Shown here: positions 6,261 to 13,182 of the stretch, piece by piece | Numbering within the stretch: position 1 is the stretch's first letter | Layout of the letters: each line of letters starts with the position of its first letter | From: CAYPZL01 sp964415045 | Lineage (GTDB): Bacteria > Planctomycetota > Phycisphaerae > Sedimentisphaerales > Anaerobacaceae | Length of the DNA: 17,180 nt | Direction of reading: 5' to 3' | Assembly (NCBI GenBank): GCA_964415045.1 | Contig: CAYPZL010000124.1 | Location: forward strand, 1 to 17,180 | Program-made: the position numbers and the translations under genes | Notes under the pieces: generated by a model | The model's database searches: none | Seen by the model: the letters and a program-made list of their open reading frames with translations, nothing else | Told to the model about the DNA's origin: nothing

Positions 6261-6539
6261 TCACCGAACGCCCTCTTGCTTCAGTTGGTCCGGATCGAAC
6301 AGCGCTTCCGAGAGACTTGGATTCTCCTCGATCAGTTGGATTCGGCTGAGGCGATTCAAGGGCGTTCTCATCTCAGGGCGACCGATGTACCGTTCGTAAC
6401 CCCGGACCGTGACGACCCTTGGATACCACTGCCCGTTCGATGTCCAGCCGTCCTCGATCTCCGATTCGATCTGAACGGCGATGTAGCGATTGAGGAACTC
6501 GTCCCGATGTCGATCGATCTGGCCGCGAATCTGCTCCAC
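6261..6539 (-). CDS. Hypothetical protein (small, possibly a 3' gene remnant)
   Basis: The 92-residue reading has balanced, protein-like composition (VEQIRGQIDRHRDEFLNRY, then WYPRVVTVRGYERYIGR and RIQLIEENPSLSEALF), unlike the low-quality frames around it. The only start in frame is GTG 6539 and it lacks a ribosome binding site. The frame is open a further 17 codons to a TAA at 6591-6593, so the start is uncertain, and the piece may be the end of a degraded larger gene. It appears soluble: no signal peptide or membrane segment. I recognise no family. Its 3' end faces the hairpin at 6182-6231. Confidence 0.45.
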   Translation of the reverse strand: MEQIRGQIDRHRDEFLNRYIAVQIESEIEDGWTSNGQWYPRVVTVRGYERYIGRPEMRTPLNRLSRIQLIEENPSLSEALFDPDQLKQEGVR

Positions 6540-7362
6540 GCGCTGGGTTGTGAAGATGCGCCCCGACCGTTCACTGAACCCCCCTTTCTCTTACGCAAAT
6601 CCCCCCGGGAACATTATTGCCTGAGTCAGGAGGCTTTCGCCACCGAGTGGGCCCAACCCTTGTCCCCCAGAGAAGGAAGCTGCCGCGGAGGCGGGCCGTC
6701 CGATAATCTACACTCTCAACAGACTATTACACGCACTCCCCGAGTCCTGCCTCTCATCACCTTCAGCCTGCGCCAGCCGCCTGCCCAAAGGTCGGTGTCC
6801 TTTGCGCCCCGGCGCCACAGCCCCTCATCCGCCCTTCGGGCCTGGCCTCCGTCTGCGCGAGCCAGCAGCTCGCCGCTCGGCCAGGTCGCCGAGGCAACCA
6901 CAGCTCTCCGGCGCCGGCCGTCTTGCCACCGTCGCGCTCAAAGCGCCCCGGCAGAGCCAATCTCTCGGCGCGCATATATCGCCACCCTTCGAGCCAGGCG
7001 GGCCCTTTCCAGGCCACCTTACCCAACTGCCCCTTGCCCGCCAGGATCGCTGGAACCGCGCCGTGACCAGGACCGTTCCGCCCCGCTCCTGCGCCATTGC
7101 GTGTCGATCCCTCCCTGGCGCGCCGCTCGCTTAGCTACCGCCTGGCAACTCTTGCGGCTCTGCCGGCCGGCCCTTCCGGGAAACCTTGCGCCCCCCTGTC
7201 GCGCCACTTCATAGAGCTGCGCGCCCTCGGGCGAGCCCACAGCCTCGGCCCTTCGGCTTAAACTCTTGCCACACGCTCGCACTCCCCTTGCCCCCGGGCC
7301 TGACGGCTACGCCAACCCTGTGGAGCCGCGCGTCTTGGCCAACGTTCAACCAACGACGCCAA

Positions 7363-7378
7363 TGTTCCACGTGGAGCG
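7363..7378 (+). promoter_or_regulatory. parS: parS-like site 1
   Basis: TGTTCCACGTGGAGCG matches the chromosomal parS consensus TGTTTCACGTGAAACA at 12 of 16 positions, including the central CACGTG and the whole TGTT arm. It lies 860 bases upstream of parB. Confidence 0.5.
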
Positions 7379-8073
7379 CTGGCGGCCTTATGGCACATAA
7401 CGACTGCGTATCGTGCGCTTCTGCACTCTGACTCAACGTAGCCCCTGCTCCGGCGAGCTTGCGGCACTGATCCGGCTGGGCCGCCGCCGGCTCGAAGCAG
7501 CGCCTCTCACCGCCCCGCCGGCGTCCCCTTTCCTGGCCGGCACCCCCGCTCGATGCTGCCATCTGCCGGCAGCCGACCCGGCACCCTGTCCGCACACAGA
7601 CACGGCACCAGCGACCGGCCTTGCTCTCTGCCATCGCTGCAGGCACAACCGGCTCCTGCCACCTTCCACCCTCCAGTCGCGCAGACCTTCGGCGACCGCC
7701 CATGCCTGCCGGCACATTCGCCCGCCCGCCGGCCTGGCCCTCCCAACGCGGTGGGATGGAAACTGCCCCCGTGCCTTTCTGCTCGACCGGGGAACCTGCG
7801 CCGCGCACAGGCCGGCCGCGATCAAGAGATTTTGCAGCTCCCGGCGGGAGCCCCGTGCGGCGCATGGCCCAACCAACAGGCCCGAGTTCCGCGAAGCGCG
7901 ACCCTGCCCATCGGCCGCCCCTTGAGCACGCCACATTGACTTGCGCCAAACCGCTCCTTCCAGTGCAGCCAGGCCGGCCACATCCCTGCCGCTGGAAGTA
8001 GCAACCCACGGACGAAGCATTACTGACACCGGCGCGACGAGCCTGGCCCTTCCCGGCCGCAGCCCGACCGCTG

Positions 8074-8089
8074 CGCTCCACGTGAAACA
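8074..8089 (+). promoter_or_regulatory. parS: parS-like site 2
   Basis: CGCTCCACGTGAAACA keeps the full CACGTGAAACA half of the parS consensus (13 of 16 overall). It is 150 bases before the parB start and is the best of the three sites. Confidence 0.6.
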
Positions 8090-8130
8090 ATTTAGCTGAT
8101 CCCCCCGATTTCCGCGTAGAAAACCTGCAG

Positions 8131-8146
8131 TATTTCACGTGTCTTT
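8131..8146 (+). promoter_or_regulatory. parS half-site 3, next to the parB promoter
   Basis: TATTTCACGTGTCTTT keeps ten of the eleven bases of the left half and centre (TGTTTCACGTG) but not the right arm. Its centre is 57 bases from that of site 2 and 14 bases before the -35 box of parB, so ParB binding or spreading here could affect its own transcription. Confidence 0.35.
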
Positions 8147-8159
8147 CCCGAAATTATCC

Positions 8160-8189
8160 TTGAGGCGGCGATGTCACGCCTGCTACAAT
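8160..8189 (+). promoter_or_regulatory. Sigma-70 promoter of parB
   Basis: TTGAGG (8160-8165), an 18-base spacer and TACAAT (8184-8189), about 50 bases before the start codon. Confidence 0.55.
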
Positions 8190-8238
8190 CGCCGGCTCGA
8201 TTCATCGGGTCCGCGTCAAGTATTGAAGGAGCAATCGT

Positions 8239-9186
8239 ATGAGCAACACCAAGAGCGTCAAGCAGCGACATCTCGGCAGGGGCCTTGAGTCCTTGTTGGG
8301 TCCGATAACAGCTACTGCATCGCCCCCGCACCCCGCCCCCCAGCCCCAAACAGAATCTAAGTTGCCTCCTGACAATGACTTACACGACTCGCTCCAGCAA
8401 CTTCCGCTTGGCTCGATCTCGCCGAATCCATACCAGGCCCGGACGGTCTGGCGCGAAGAGGACTTGGCTGAGCTGACCGAATCGATCAAGGCCAACGGCA
8501 TTATTCAGCCCATCATCGTACGCCCCTTCCAGGGCCGATACCAGCTCATCGCGGGGGAGCGACGTTTCCGCGCCGCCGAGCTTGCCTCGCTGCCCACGAT
8601 TCCCGCGCTCGTGCGCGAGGTAGACGACGAGCAGCTCTTTGAATGGTCCCTCGTGGAGAACATCCATCGCCGGGATCTCAACGCGATTGAGCGCGCCAAG
8701 GCGTACCAGCGCTATCTGAACGCTTTTTCTCTGACCCAGGCCGAGGCGGCCGAACGCCTCGGCGAGAGTCGCTCTGTTATCGCTAACCATCTGCGGTTGC
8801 TGGACTTACCGCAGGACCTCAAGCAAATGCTCATTGATGAGCGCCTCAGCATGGGCCACGCAAGGGCGATACTGGCAGTGCCCAGCGACGAGCTGCGGCG
8901 GAAGCTGGCCAACCGCGCCCTGGCCGGCCGTCTCAGCGTGCGCGACGTGGAACGCCTGGTTCGCAAGCTGACCGGCGACAATGGTTCCAAGAGCCCGGCG
9001 CGGCCTGCCAAGGCGCCACATATTATCGATCTCGAGGACAGACTCGCGCGCCACCTCGGCACACGCGTGGCCATTGACGCGCGCAGAAACGGCCAGCGCG
9101 GCAGGATCGTCATCCAGTTCGGCTCCCTTGATGAATTCGAGCGGATCACCGATGCCCTTGGCTTGGCCTGCGCCGATAGCGCGTAA
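8239..9186 (+). CDS. parB: Chromosome partitioning protein ParB (Spo0J/Noc-type CTPase clamp)
   Basis: The 315-residue protein has the full ParB layout. An N-terminal ParA-contact peptide (RHLGRGLESLLGP) is followed by a Pro-rich linker, then the N-domain with IQPIIVRP and the CTP-binding GERRFRAA box (residues 106-113). ENIHRRDLNAIERA follows at about 141-154. A helix-turn-helix at about 165-191 (LTQAEAAERLGESRSVIANH) reads parS, and a C-terminal dimerisation segment ends IVIQFGSLDEFERI. It loads on parS sites and spreads as a sliding clamp to organise and segregate the origin region. GAAGGAG lies seven bases before the ATG. Three parS-like sites precede it, but parA, rsmG and mnmG, common neighbours, are absent. 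It is transcribed alone and ends at a terminator. Confidence 0.95.
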   Translation: MSNTKSVKQRHLGRGLESLLGPITATASPPHPAPQPQTESKLPPDNDLHDSLQQLPLGSISPNPYQARTVWREEDLAELTESIKANGIIQPIIVRPFQGRYQLIAGERRFRAAELASLPTIPALVREVDDEQLFEWSLVENIHRRDLNAIERAKAYQRYLNAFSLTQAEAAERLGESRSVIANHLRLLDLPQDLKQMLIDERLSMGHARAILAVPSDELRRKLANRALAGRLSVRDVERLVRKLTGDNGSKSPARPAKAPHIIDLEDRLARHLGTRVAIDARRNGQRGRIVIQFGSLDEFERITDALGLACADSA

Positions 9187-9191
9187 CGACC

Positions 9192-9227
9192 CGGCAGGGG
9201 GGATCTGCCGATAAAAAACTCTTTTTT
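9192..9227 (+). terminator. Intrinsic terminator after parB
   Basis: CGGCAG (9192-9197) and CTGCCG (9205-9210) form a perfect stem with a seven-base loop; an A-run and then six T's (9222-9227) follow. It starts six bases after the parB stop. Confidence 0.6.
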
Positions 9228-9264
9228 CTCCCCGTTTGCACGCTCTCTCGACGCCGATTCCGTG

Positions 9265-9270
9265 TATAAT
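9265..9270 (+). promoter_or_regulatory. -10 box of the ankyrin-repeat gene
   Basis: A perfect TATAAT 80 bases before the GTG start. No good -35 box lies at normal spacing (TTGCAC is 23 bases away). Confidence 0.4.
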
Positions 9271-9349
9271 AGGAGAGATAACGCCGCCGGCCCAGGGCGG
9301 GCCCGGCGTATCCCGAACGTTCACACTGATATTTCGGAAAGGATGTTCC

Positions 9350-10840
9350 GTGAAGCGGTTCGTACTACTGATATCGACGGTTTGCACCCTCTTCGGGGGC
9401 AGCGCCGGTCTCCTGGCGGCCAACCGTAATGACCCGGCCAACAAGAAGCTCAACGTCGCCGCACGGCAGGGCGATCTTGAGGCCTTGAAGCTCCACATTC
9501 AGAAGGGCACCAATCTCAACGAGGTGGACCGCTACGGCTTCAGCCCCCTCAAGTGCGCCATCGAACCGGGGCATACCGATGCCGTCAAGCTCCTCCTGGA
9601 CGGCGGCGCCGACCCGAACATCAAGGACCGCAGCGGGGCGTCCGCACTGATGACCGCTGCCGGGCGCGGGCACGTCGAGATCGTCAAGCTGCTCCTGGCC
9701 AAAGGCGCCGACGTCAATAGTCGCGACAACCGGCAGGCGACAGCGCTGCACAGCGCCGTACAAAGGCGCCAGCAGGCGGTCGTCCAGCTTCTCGTGGAGG
9801 CCGGCGCCGACGTCAATGCCGAGGACAGCAGCCGGCAGACGCCTCTGAGCATGGCGCTACGGCAGAACATGTCGGAGACGGCCGACTACCTGCGGCAGCA
9901 CGGCGCGAAAGAGCCGGAGGTCGTGGACCCGCGTTCCATGTACGGCCAGGACTACGGCCCGATGACCACACAGGCACCGGCGGCCGATACCTTCAGTGCT
10001 CCCGAGCAGTTGAATGTTCTGGAAGACCCCAACGCCATCCGCAAGACCCTCAAGGCCTTCCCGGGCCTGGAAGCCTCTCTGCAGGCAGTGGACGCCAACA
10101 GCCAAAGCGAGCAGCGAAGCTGGATCCAGCGCCGCATGGACAACCGCACGAGCCTGGTCAGGTCGGTGGAAAGACAGTTTCGCCAGGAGATGGTTTTTCT
10201 AAAGACGGTCGCGCAGTCGGAAAAGGCCGAAAAGACGGTCGCCGCGATTGATAAGCTCTGCGCGCGCCGGCAGCGGCGTTACGAGTTGCTCAGCGACGCG
10301 CTGCGCGACCAGCGCAGAGAAGAAATGCGTAGCCAGAGCACGGCAGGGCGGGGCCGCAGCCGGAGCCGCTATTCCGGCAGGGGCGGGCGGACCGGATACT
10401 CCCAGGGCACCACCGCCACCGACCCGTACGGAAGGGATACAGCGGCAACTCCTCGTTCGCGAAGGAGGGACGAACCCAACGAGCCGCCCATCGATGAGCT
10501 CACCCGGCAGCAGATCCAGGACTGGCTTCAGCAGACCAAGCCCGAGGACAAGAAACGCCTGCTCGACTCCGTTCATCAGGCCGATCTCGGCGAGTTTGGC
10601 GGGTTGCACCGGGTCGCTTCGGAGGAGAAGGCCAAGAAGACCACCGCCGCGATCGAAGGTCTCATGCTCGCCCGCCAGGAACGAGTGGCCAGGATCCAGC
10701 AACAGTGGCTCGAGGACGACGAGCGCATGGCGCGGATGCAGGAGCGCATGGAGCAGCGCGGGATGCGCGGCAGGGGACGAGGCATGCAGGGTATCCAGGG
10801 CCAGACGACCCAGCAATCCGGCCGACGACGCTACCGCTGA
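9350..10840 (+). CDS. Exported ankyrin-repeat protein with RG-rich tails
   Basis: The GTG at 9350 is chosen because GGAAAGGA precedes it and it opens directly on a signal peptide (MKRFVLLISTVCTLFGGSAG). The 496-residue protein has five ankyrin units: a capping one at about 31-60, three perfect 33-residue repeats at 61-93, 94-126 and 127-159 (each with GADxN near its end), and a shorter last unit to about 190. The C-terminal half contains two related helices, VAQSEKAEKTVAAIDKL near 285 and VASEEKAKKTTAAIEGL near 420. They flank an RG/SR-rich stretch (GRGRSRSRYSGRGGRTG), and a second RG-rich run lies near the end (RGMRGRGRGMQG). Ankyrin repeats bind protein partners; exported ones are usually periplasmic. 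The RG-rich segments might contact nucleic acid or polyanions, which is inference. No partner is evident. Confidence 0.8.
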   Translation: MKRFVLLISTVCTLFGGSAGLLAANRNDPANKKLNVAARQGDLEALKLHIQKGTNLNEVDRYGFSPLKCAIEPGHTDAVKLLLDGGADPNIKDRSGASALMTAAGRGHVEIVKLLLAKGADVNSRDNRQATALHSAVQRRQQAVVQLLVEAGADVNAEDSSRQTPLSMALRQNMSETADYLRQHGAKEPEVVDPRSMYGQDYGPMTTQAPAADTFSAPEQLNVLEDPNAIRKTLKAFPGLEASLQAVDANSQSEQRSWIQRRMDNRTSLVRSVERQFRQEMVFLKTVAQSEKAEKTVAAIDKLCARRQRRYELLSDALRDQRREEMRSQSTAGRGRSRSRYSGRGGRTGYSQGTTATDPYGRDTAATPRSRRRDEPNEPPIDELTRQQIQDWLQQTKPEDKKRLLDSVHQADLGEFGGLHRVASEEKAKKTTAAIEGLMLARQERVARIQQQWLEDDERMARMQERMEQRGMRGRGRGMQGIQGQTTQQSGRRRYR

Positions 10841-11464
10841 GTCGCGACCGGCGGAACCTCGAATGCGGCGATATCAGCACTGATAATCGCGTTACGGCAA
10901 AGACGCTGTGCCGAATCCCTGAACTCTTGAGGTCCTTTCCGGGCTACCATATGTATTTCCTTCTCACAATTCTGTCGCCGAGGGCGTAGAAATGCGGCAT
11001 GGCCGGCGACAAGCCTCGCGCCACGATTGCAACCTGAGCAGGCGGGATTGGTCCGTCGGCACCAACGCACGGGACGCTCACTCGGTAGCGCGATGTTTCT
11101 CAAACGACGGGAGTCCACCCTTGGGCGCGTATTGCGCAAGAACGCACCTGGACGAAAGCCAAATCGCAAGCGAAAATAGGTATAGTGTCCCCCCGATTGC
11201 CCCGATTGCAATAGCTGTGGGCCTCAATCCGGCTCATTTGCCCGAGACGATCCGTCGGAAGAAGGAACACGGTCCGATCATGAGTCCGCTATCCTCACAG
11301 TAGAGCCTCCTCGTAGGTAAGCGGAGTGATTCTTCGCTTATATCCAAAGCAGCTCCCTGCAATGGCCGACATGGATGTAGTGGAGTGTCTCACGCCTACC
11401 GGATCGGGCTTCGTTCTTCGCCAAGCAGTCGCCGTCGAATTGGAACCGGAAAGAGAGGTGGATG
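10841..11464 (+). other. Gene-free stretch
   Basis: No frame here has a start, ribosome binding site and protein-like composition. Small features seen are a tandem nine-base repeat (CCCGATTGC at 11192-11200 and 11201-11209) just after TATAGTGTCCCC. That phrase resembles sequence I associate with ends of REP-type transposons; this is from memory and unproven. No promoter for the next gene stands out. Confidence 0.4.
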
Positions 11465-12022
11465 ATGAAACTATCGCATATTCTCATCGTCGCGGTTCTG
11501 GCCATCGCGGCGGTCTATTTTGTCGCCCAAAGGGGCGGCGCCACGGAGATCGAGCAGTCGGGAGACGACCTGTCGATCGAGATCGGCCATCACAAGCTTC
11601 AGGCGACCAAGGCGGGCCCCGAATTCACCGATTCGTTTCTCGTTATCGGCGGGATGGAAGGCGGCGACTTTTACTTCAGTGCATACCTTTCAGTCATCCC
11701 CCTTGAGACGGCGGAGATGCTGGCCGAGCGATACGGCAACTTTCGCCGGTGCGGCTCGCCCGGAGCCCGGGCGGGAATGCAAAGCGTGGAGTCGATGGTC
11801 CTCTATGCCGCAAACGGCAGCGTGGAGCGCAAGTTAAAGAAGTTCAACAAGCTCGGCCTGGCCGGCAAGGACCCGGTGATCGAGATGACATTTTGCCTGC
11901 TGGAGATGAAAGGCCACGTTATCGAGCAGGGCGGCCATACCATGGAAGTCCCGTCGCACGACATCGGCCCGTCCTTCCTCGTCACGAAGGCCCGTCTCAT
12001 CCAGGAAGGTATGACCTTCTGA
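11465..12022 (+). CDS. Hypothetical protein with an N-terminal signal/anchor
   Basis: Two ATGs overlap (11462 and 11465); the second is better spaced from GAGGTG. The 185-residue product begins MKLSHILIVAVLAIAAVYFV, a signal peptide or single anchor, so it probably works in the periplasm. The rest is soluble with mixed strands and helices (SFLVIGGMEGGDFYFSAYLS, then EMTFCLLEMKGHVIEQG) and two Cys, at GNFRRCGSP and TFCLLE. I recognise no family or catalytic motif. It stands alone, with 600 gene-free bases before it and a hairpin (12119-12139) after it. Confidence 0.7.
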   Translation: MKLSHILIVAVLAIAAVYFVAQRGGATEIEQSGDDLSIEIGHHKLQATKAGPEFTDSFLVIGGMEGGDFYFSAYLSVIPLETAEMLAERYGNFRRCGSPGARAGMQSVESMVLYAANGSVERKLKKFNKLGLAGKDPVIEMTFCLLEMKGHVIEQGGHTMEVPSHDIGPSFLVTKARLIQEGMTF

Positions 12023-12118
12023 TCTCGAACGCCCTTTCGCCAGCGCCGGAAGCCCTCTCTGCGCGCTTCTGACACGGGTCGGCCGAGCCGCGCCGTGCGA
12101 CAAAACATGCGACCACTG

Positions 12119-12139
12119 GAAGCGGCGCGGTGCCGCTTC
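12119..12139 (+). terminator. Hairpin after the hypothetical gene
   Basis: GAAGCGGC and GCCGCTTC form a perfect eight-pair stem with a five-base loop. The following TCTCCCC is only weakly T-rich, so it may be a weak or factor-assisted terminator. Confidence 0.4.
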
Positions 12140-12198
12140 TCTCCCCAAGCCCGCCGACTCGGCACGCTCTTTTCCTCCACCAATGCCGTGTTTTAGGA

Positions 12199-12204
12199 TA
12201 TAAT
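12199..12204 (+). promoter_or_regulatory. -10 box upstream of the MITE and SDR gene
   Basis: Perfect TATAAT in AT-rich surroundings; the -35 position is poor (TCCACC at 17 bases). Without the inserted element it would lie about 40 bases before the SDR start codon, the normal distance, so it was probably that operon's promoter. Confidence 0.4.
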
Positions 12205-12220
12205 CGCGCGCCGATTTTCT

Positions 12221-12231
12221 GTTCTTGAGTA
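12221..12231 (+). repeat. Left direct repeat flanking the MITE-like element
   Basis: GTTCTTGAGTA, repeated exactly at 12407-12417; likely a target-site duplication. Confidence 0.65.
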
Positions 12232-12234
12232 GAG

Positions 12235-12401
12235 TTTTGCAAAATGGAGATTAGGCTTATATTCTTCAAGGAAATCGTTGGTGTGATTTCCTTGAAGACA
12301 GAGGGTAAATGTCTACACCCACAGCACTTACGTTCTCGGGAGGAAAAATCGACAAGGAGATTTTTCCTTGCTAAAGTAAGCCTAATCTCCATTTTGCAAA
12401 A
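12235..12401 (+). mobile_element. MITE-like element with perfect 25-bp terminal inverted repeats
   Basis: The 167-base AT-rich segment starts TTTTGCAAAATGGAGATTAG (12235 on, 25 bases) and ends with its exact reverse complement (12377-12401). Inside are two perfect hairpins: 14-pair arms at 12263-12276 and 12285-12298, and 10-pair arms at 12341-12350 and 12359-12368, each with an eight-base loop. It has no coding capacity. Flanking 11-base direct repeats suggest a target duplication; if so the element proper runs 12232-12406, with a few bases outside the perfect repeats. It has probably been mobilised by a transposase encoded elsewhere. It separates the TATAAT box from the ribosome binding site of the SDR gene. 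Confidence 0.8.
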
Positions 12402-12406
12402 GTTCA

Positions 12407-12417
12407 GTTCTTGAGTA
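12407..12417 (+). repeat. Right direct repeat flanking the MITE-like element
   Basis: Second exact copy of GTTCTTGAGTA; its last base begins the AAGGAG ribosome binding site (12417-12422) of the SDR gene. Confidence 0.65.
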
Positions 12418-12427
12418 AGGAGCCTTC

Positions 12428-13159
12428 ATGGCCGGACGTTTGGATGGGAAAGTGGCGATTGTCACGGGCGGCAGTCGCGGGATTGGCAGGGCGATCGCGG
12501 TGGCGCTCGGGGCCGAGGGCGCAACGCTTGTCTTGGCGGCGCGGTCCCCGGCAAAGCTGGACGAAACGGCCAATGTAGTGCGTCGGGCCGGCGGGCGGGC
12601 CGAGACGGTTGTGACCGAGCTGACCGAGGAAGACTCGATTCGCAGCCTCGTGGCGGTCGCGCGAGACAAGTTCGGCCGGCTCGATATCCTCATCAATAAC
12701 GCGGGAATTACGCATTCGGCGCCGCTGGAGCAAACCCGGACCGAGGACCTCGACCGCTGCTGGGCCGTCAACGCCCGGGCGCCCTTTATCCTTTGTCGCG
12801 AGGCGTTGCCGCTCTTGAGGCAGGCCGAGGAAGCGACTATCATCAACATCTCGTCGGTCGTGGGCGTCAAGGGCTATCCGCTGCAAAGCGCCTACACCGC
12901 GTCCAAGCACGCGCTGCGCGGCATGACCATCTCGTTGGCCGAGGAGCTGCGGGGCACGAACATCCGCGTCCACGTCATCTGCCCGGGCGGTGTGGACACC
13001 GATATGGTGCAGCACGTCCGCCCCGACATCAAAAAAGAAGATCTTATCGGGCCAGAGGAAATCGCGGACCTGGTTCTCTATCTCGTGACACACAAGGGAA
13101 ACGCCGTGGTCGACGAGCTGCACGTTCGCCGGGCCGTCTCGTCACCATGGTTCGGATAG
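12428..13159 (+). CDS. Short-chain dehydrogenase/reductase (classical SDR)
   Basis: AAGGAG lies five bases before the ATG. The 243-residue protein is a complete classical SDR: cofactor motif TGGSRGIG at residues 13-20, ILINNAGITHSAP near 93, and the catalytic triad Ser143 (in NISSVVG), Tyr156 and Lys160 (YTASK). The PGGVDTDM loop follows near 192. An Arg after the glycine motif (AARSPAKL) favours NADP(H), by family rule. Substrates cannot be read from sequence; FabG-like 3-oxoacyl and sugar or polyol dehydrogenases share this layout. It is 23 bases ahead of the GH2 glycosidase and almost certainly in one operon with it, which hints at a sugar or aglycone substrate. The MITE in its leader may lower or change expression. 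Confidence 0.9.
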   Translation: MAGRLDGKVAIVTGGSRGIGRAIAVALGAEGATLVLAARSPAKLDETANVVRRAGGRAETVVTELTEEDSIRSLVAVARDKFGRLDILINNAGITHSAPLEQTRTEDLDRCWAVNARAPFILCREALPLLRQAEEATIINISSVVGVKGYPLQSAYTASKHALRGMTISLAEELRGTNIRVHVICPGGVDTDMVQHVRPDIKKEDLIGPEEIADLVLYLVTHKGNAVVDELHVRRAVSSPWFG

Positions 13160-13182
13160 GATGAGGTAGGAGCGTAAAAGCC

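Larger units (their letters stand above)
6594..8159. other. 1.6-kb gene-free, C-skewed region upstream of parB
   Basis: Long frames cross this region on both strands, but their translations are Arg/Gly/Ala/Pro-rich with few hydrophobic runs, no motifs and no ribosome binding sites, so I read none as a gene. The plus strand is strongly C-rich: bases 7501-7560 hold 33 C and 14 G, and 7561-7620 hold 28 C and 16 G, unlike the balanced coding sequence that follows. Recurrent CCTGGC and GCCGGC words occur. Three CACGTG-centred parS-like sites lie in its right half and just before parB. I found no tight cluster of DnaA boxes (TTATCCACA type) and no tRNA, RNase P or tmRNA signature. Confidence 0.6.

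Noticed and set aside
5982..7214. 410-codon plus-strand frame overlapping the end of the PEP-CTERM gene
   Set aside because: It runs through a terminator, a hairpin and a better minus-strand gene, and its translation is low-complexity Arg/Pro/Ser.
7209..8138. 309-codon minus-strand frame in the gene-free region
   Set aside because: Composition is Gly/Arg/Ala-rich without hydrophobic cores or motifs, no ribosome binding site is seen, and it crosses two parS-like sites.
6594..8159. Replication origin (DnaA-box cluster)
   Set aside because: Only isolated, poor matches to TTATCCACA and no AT-rich unwinding stretch; parB and parS suggest origin proximity but do not show oriC.
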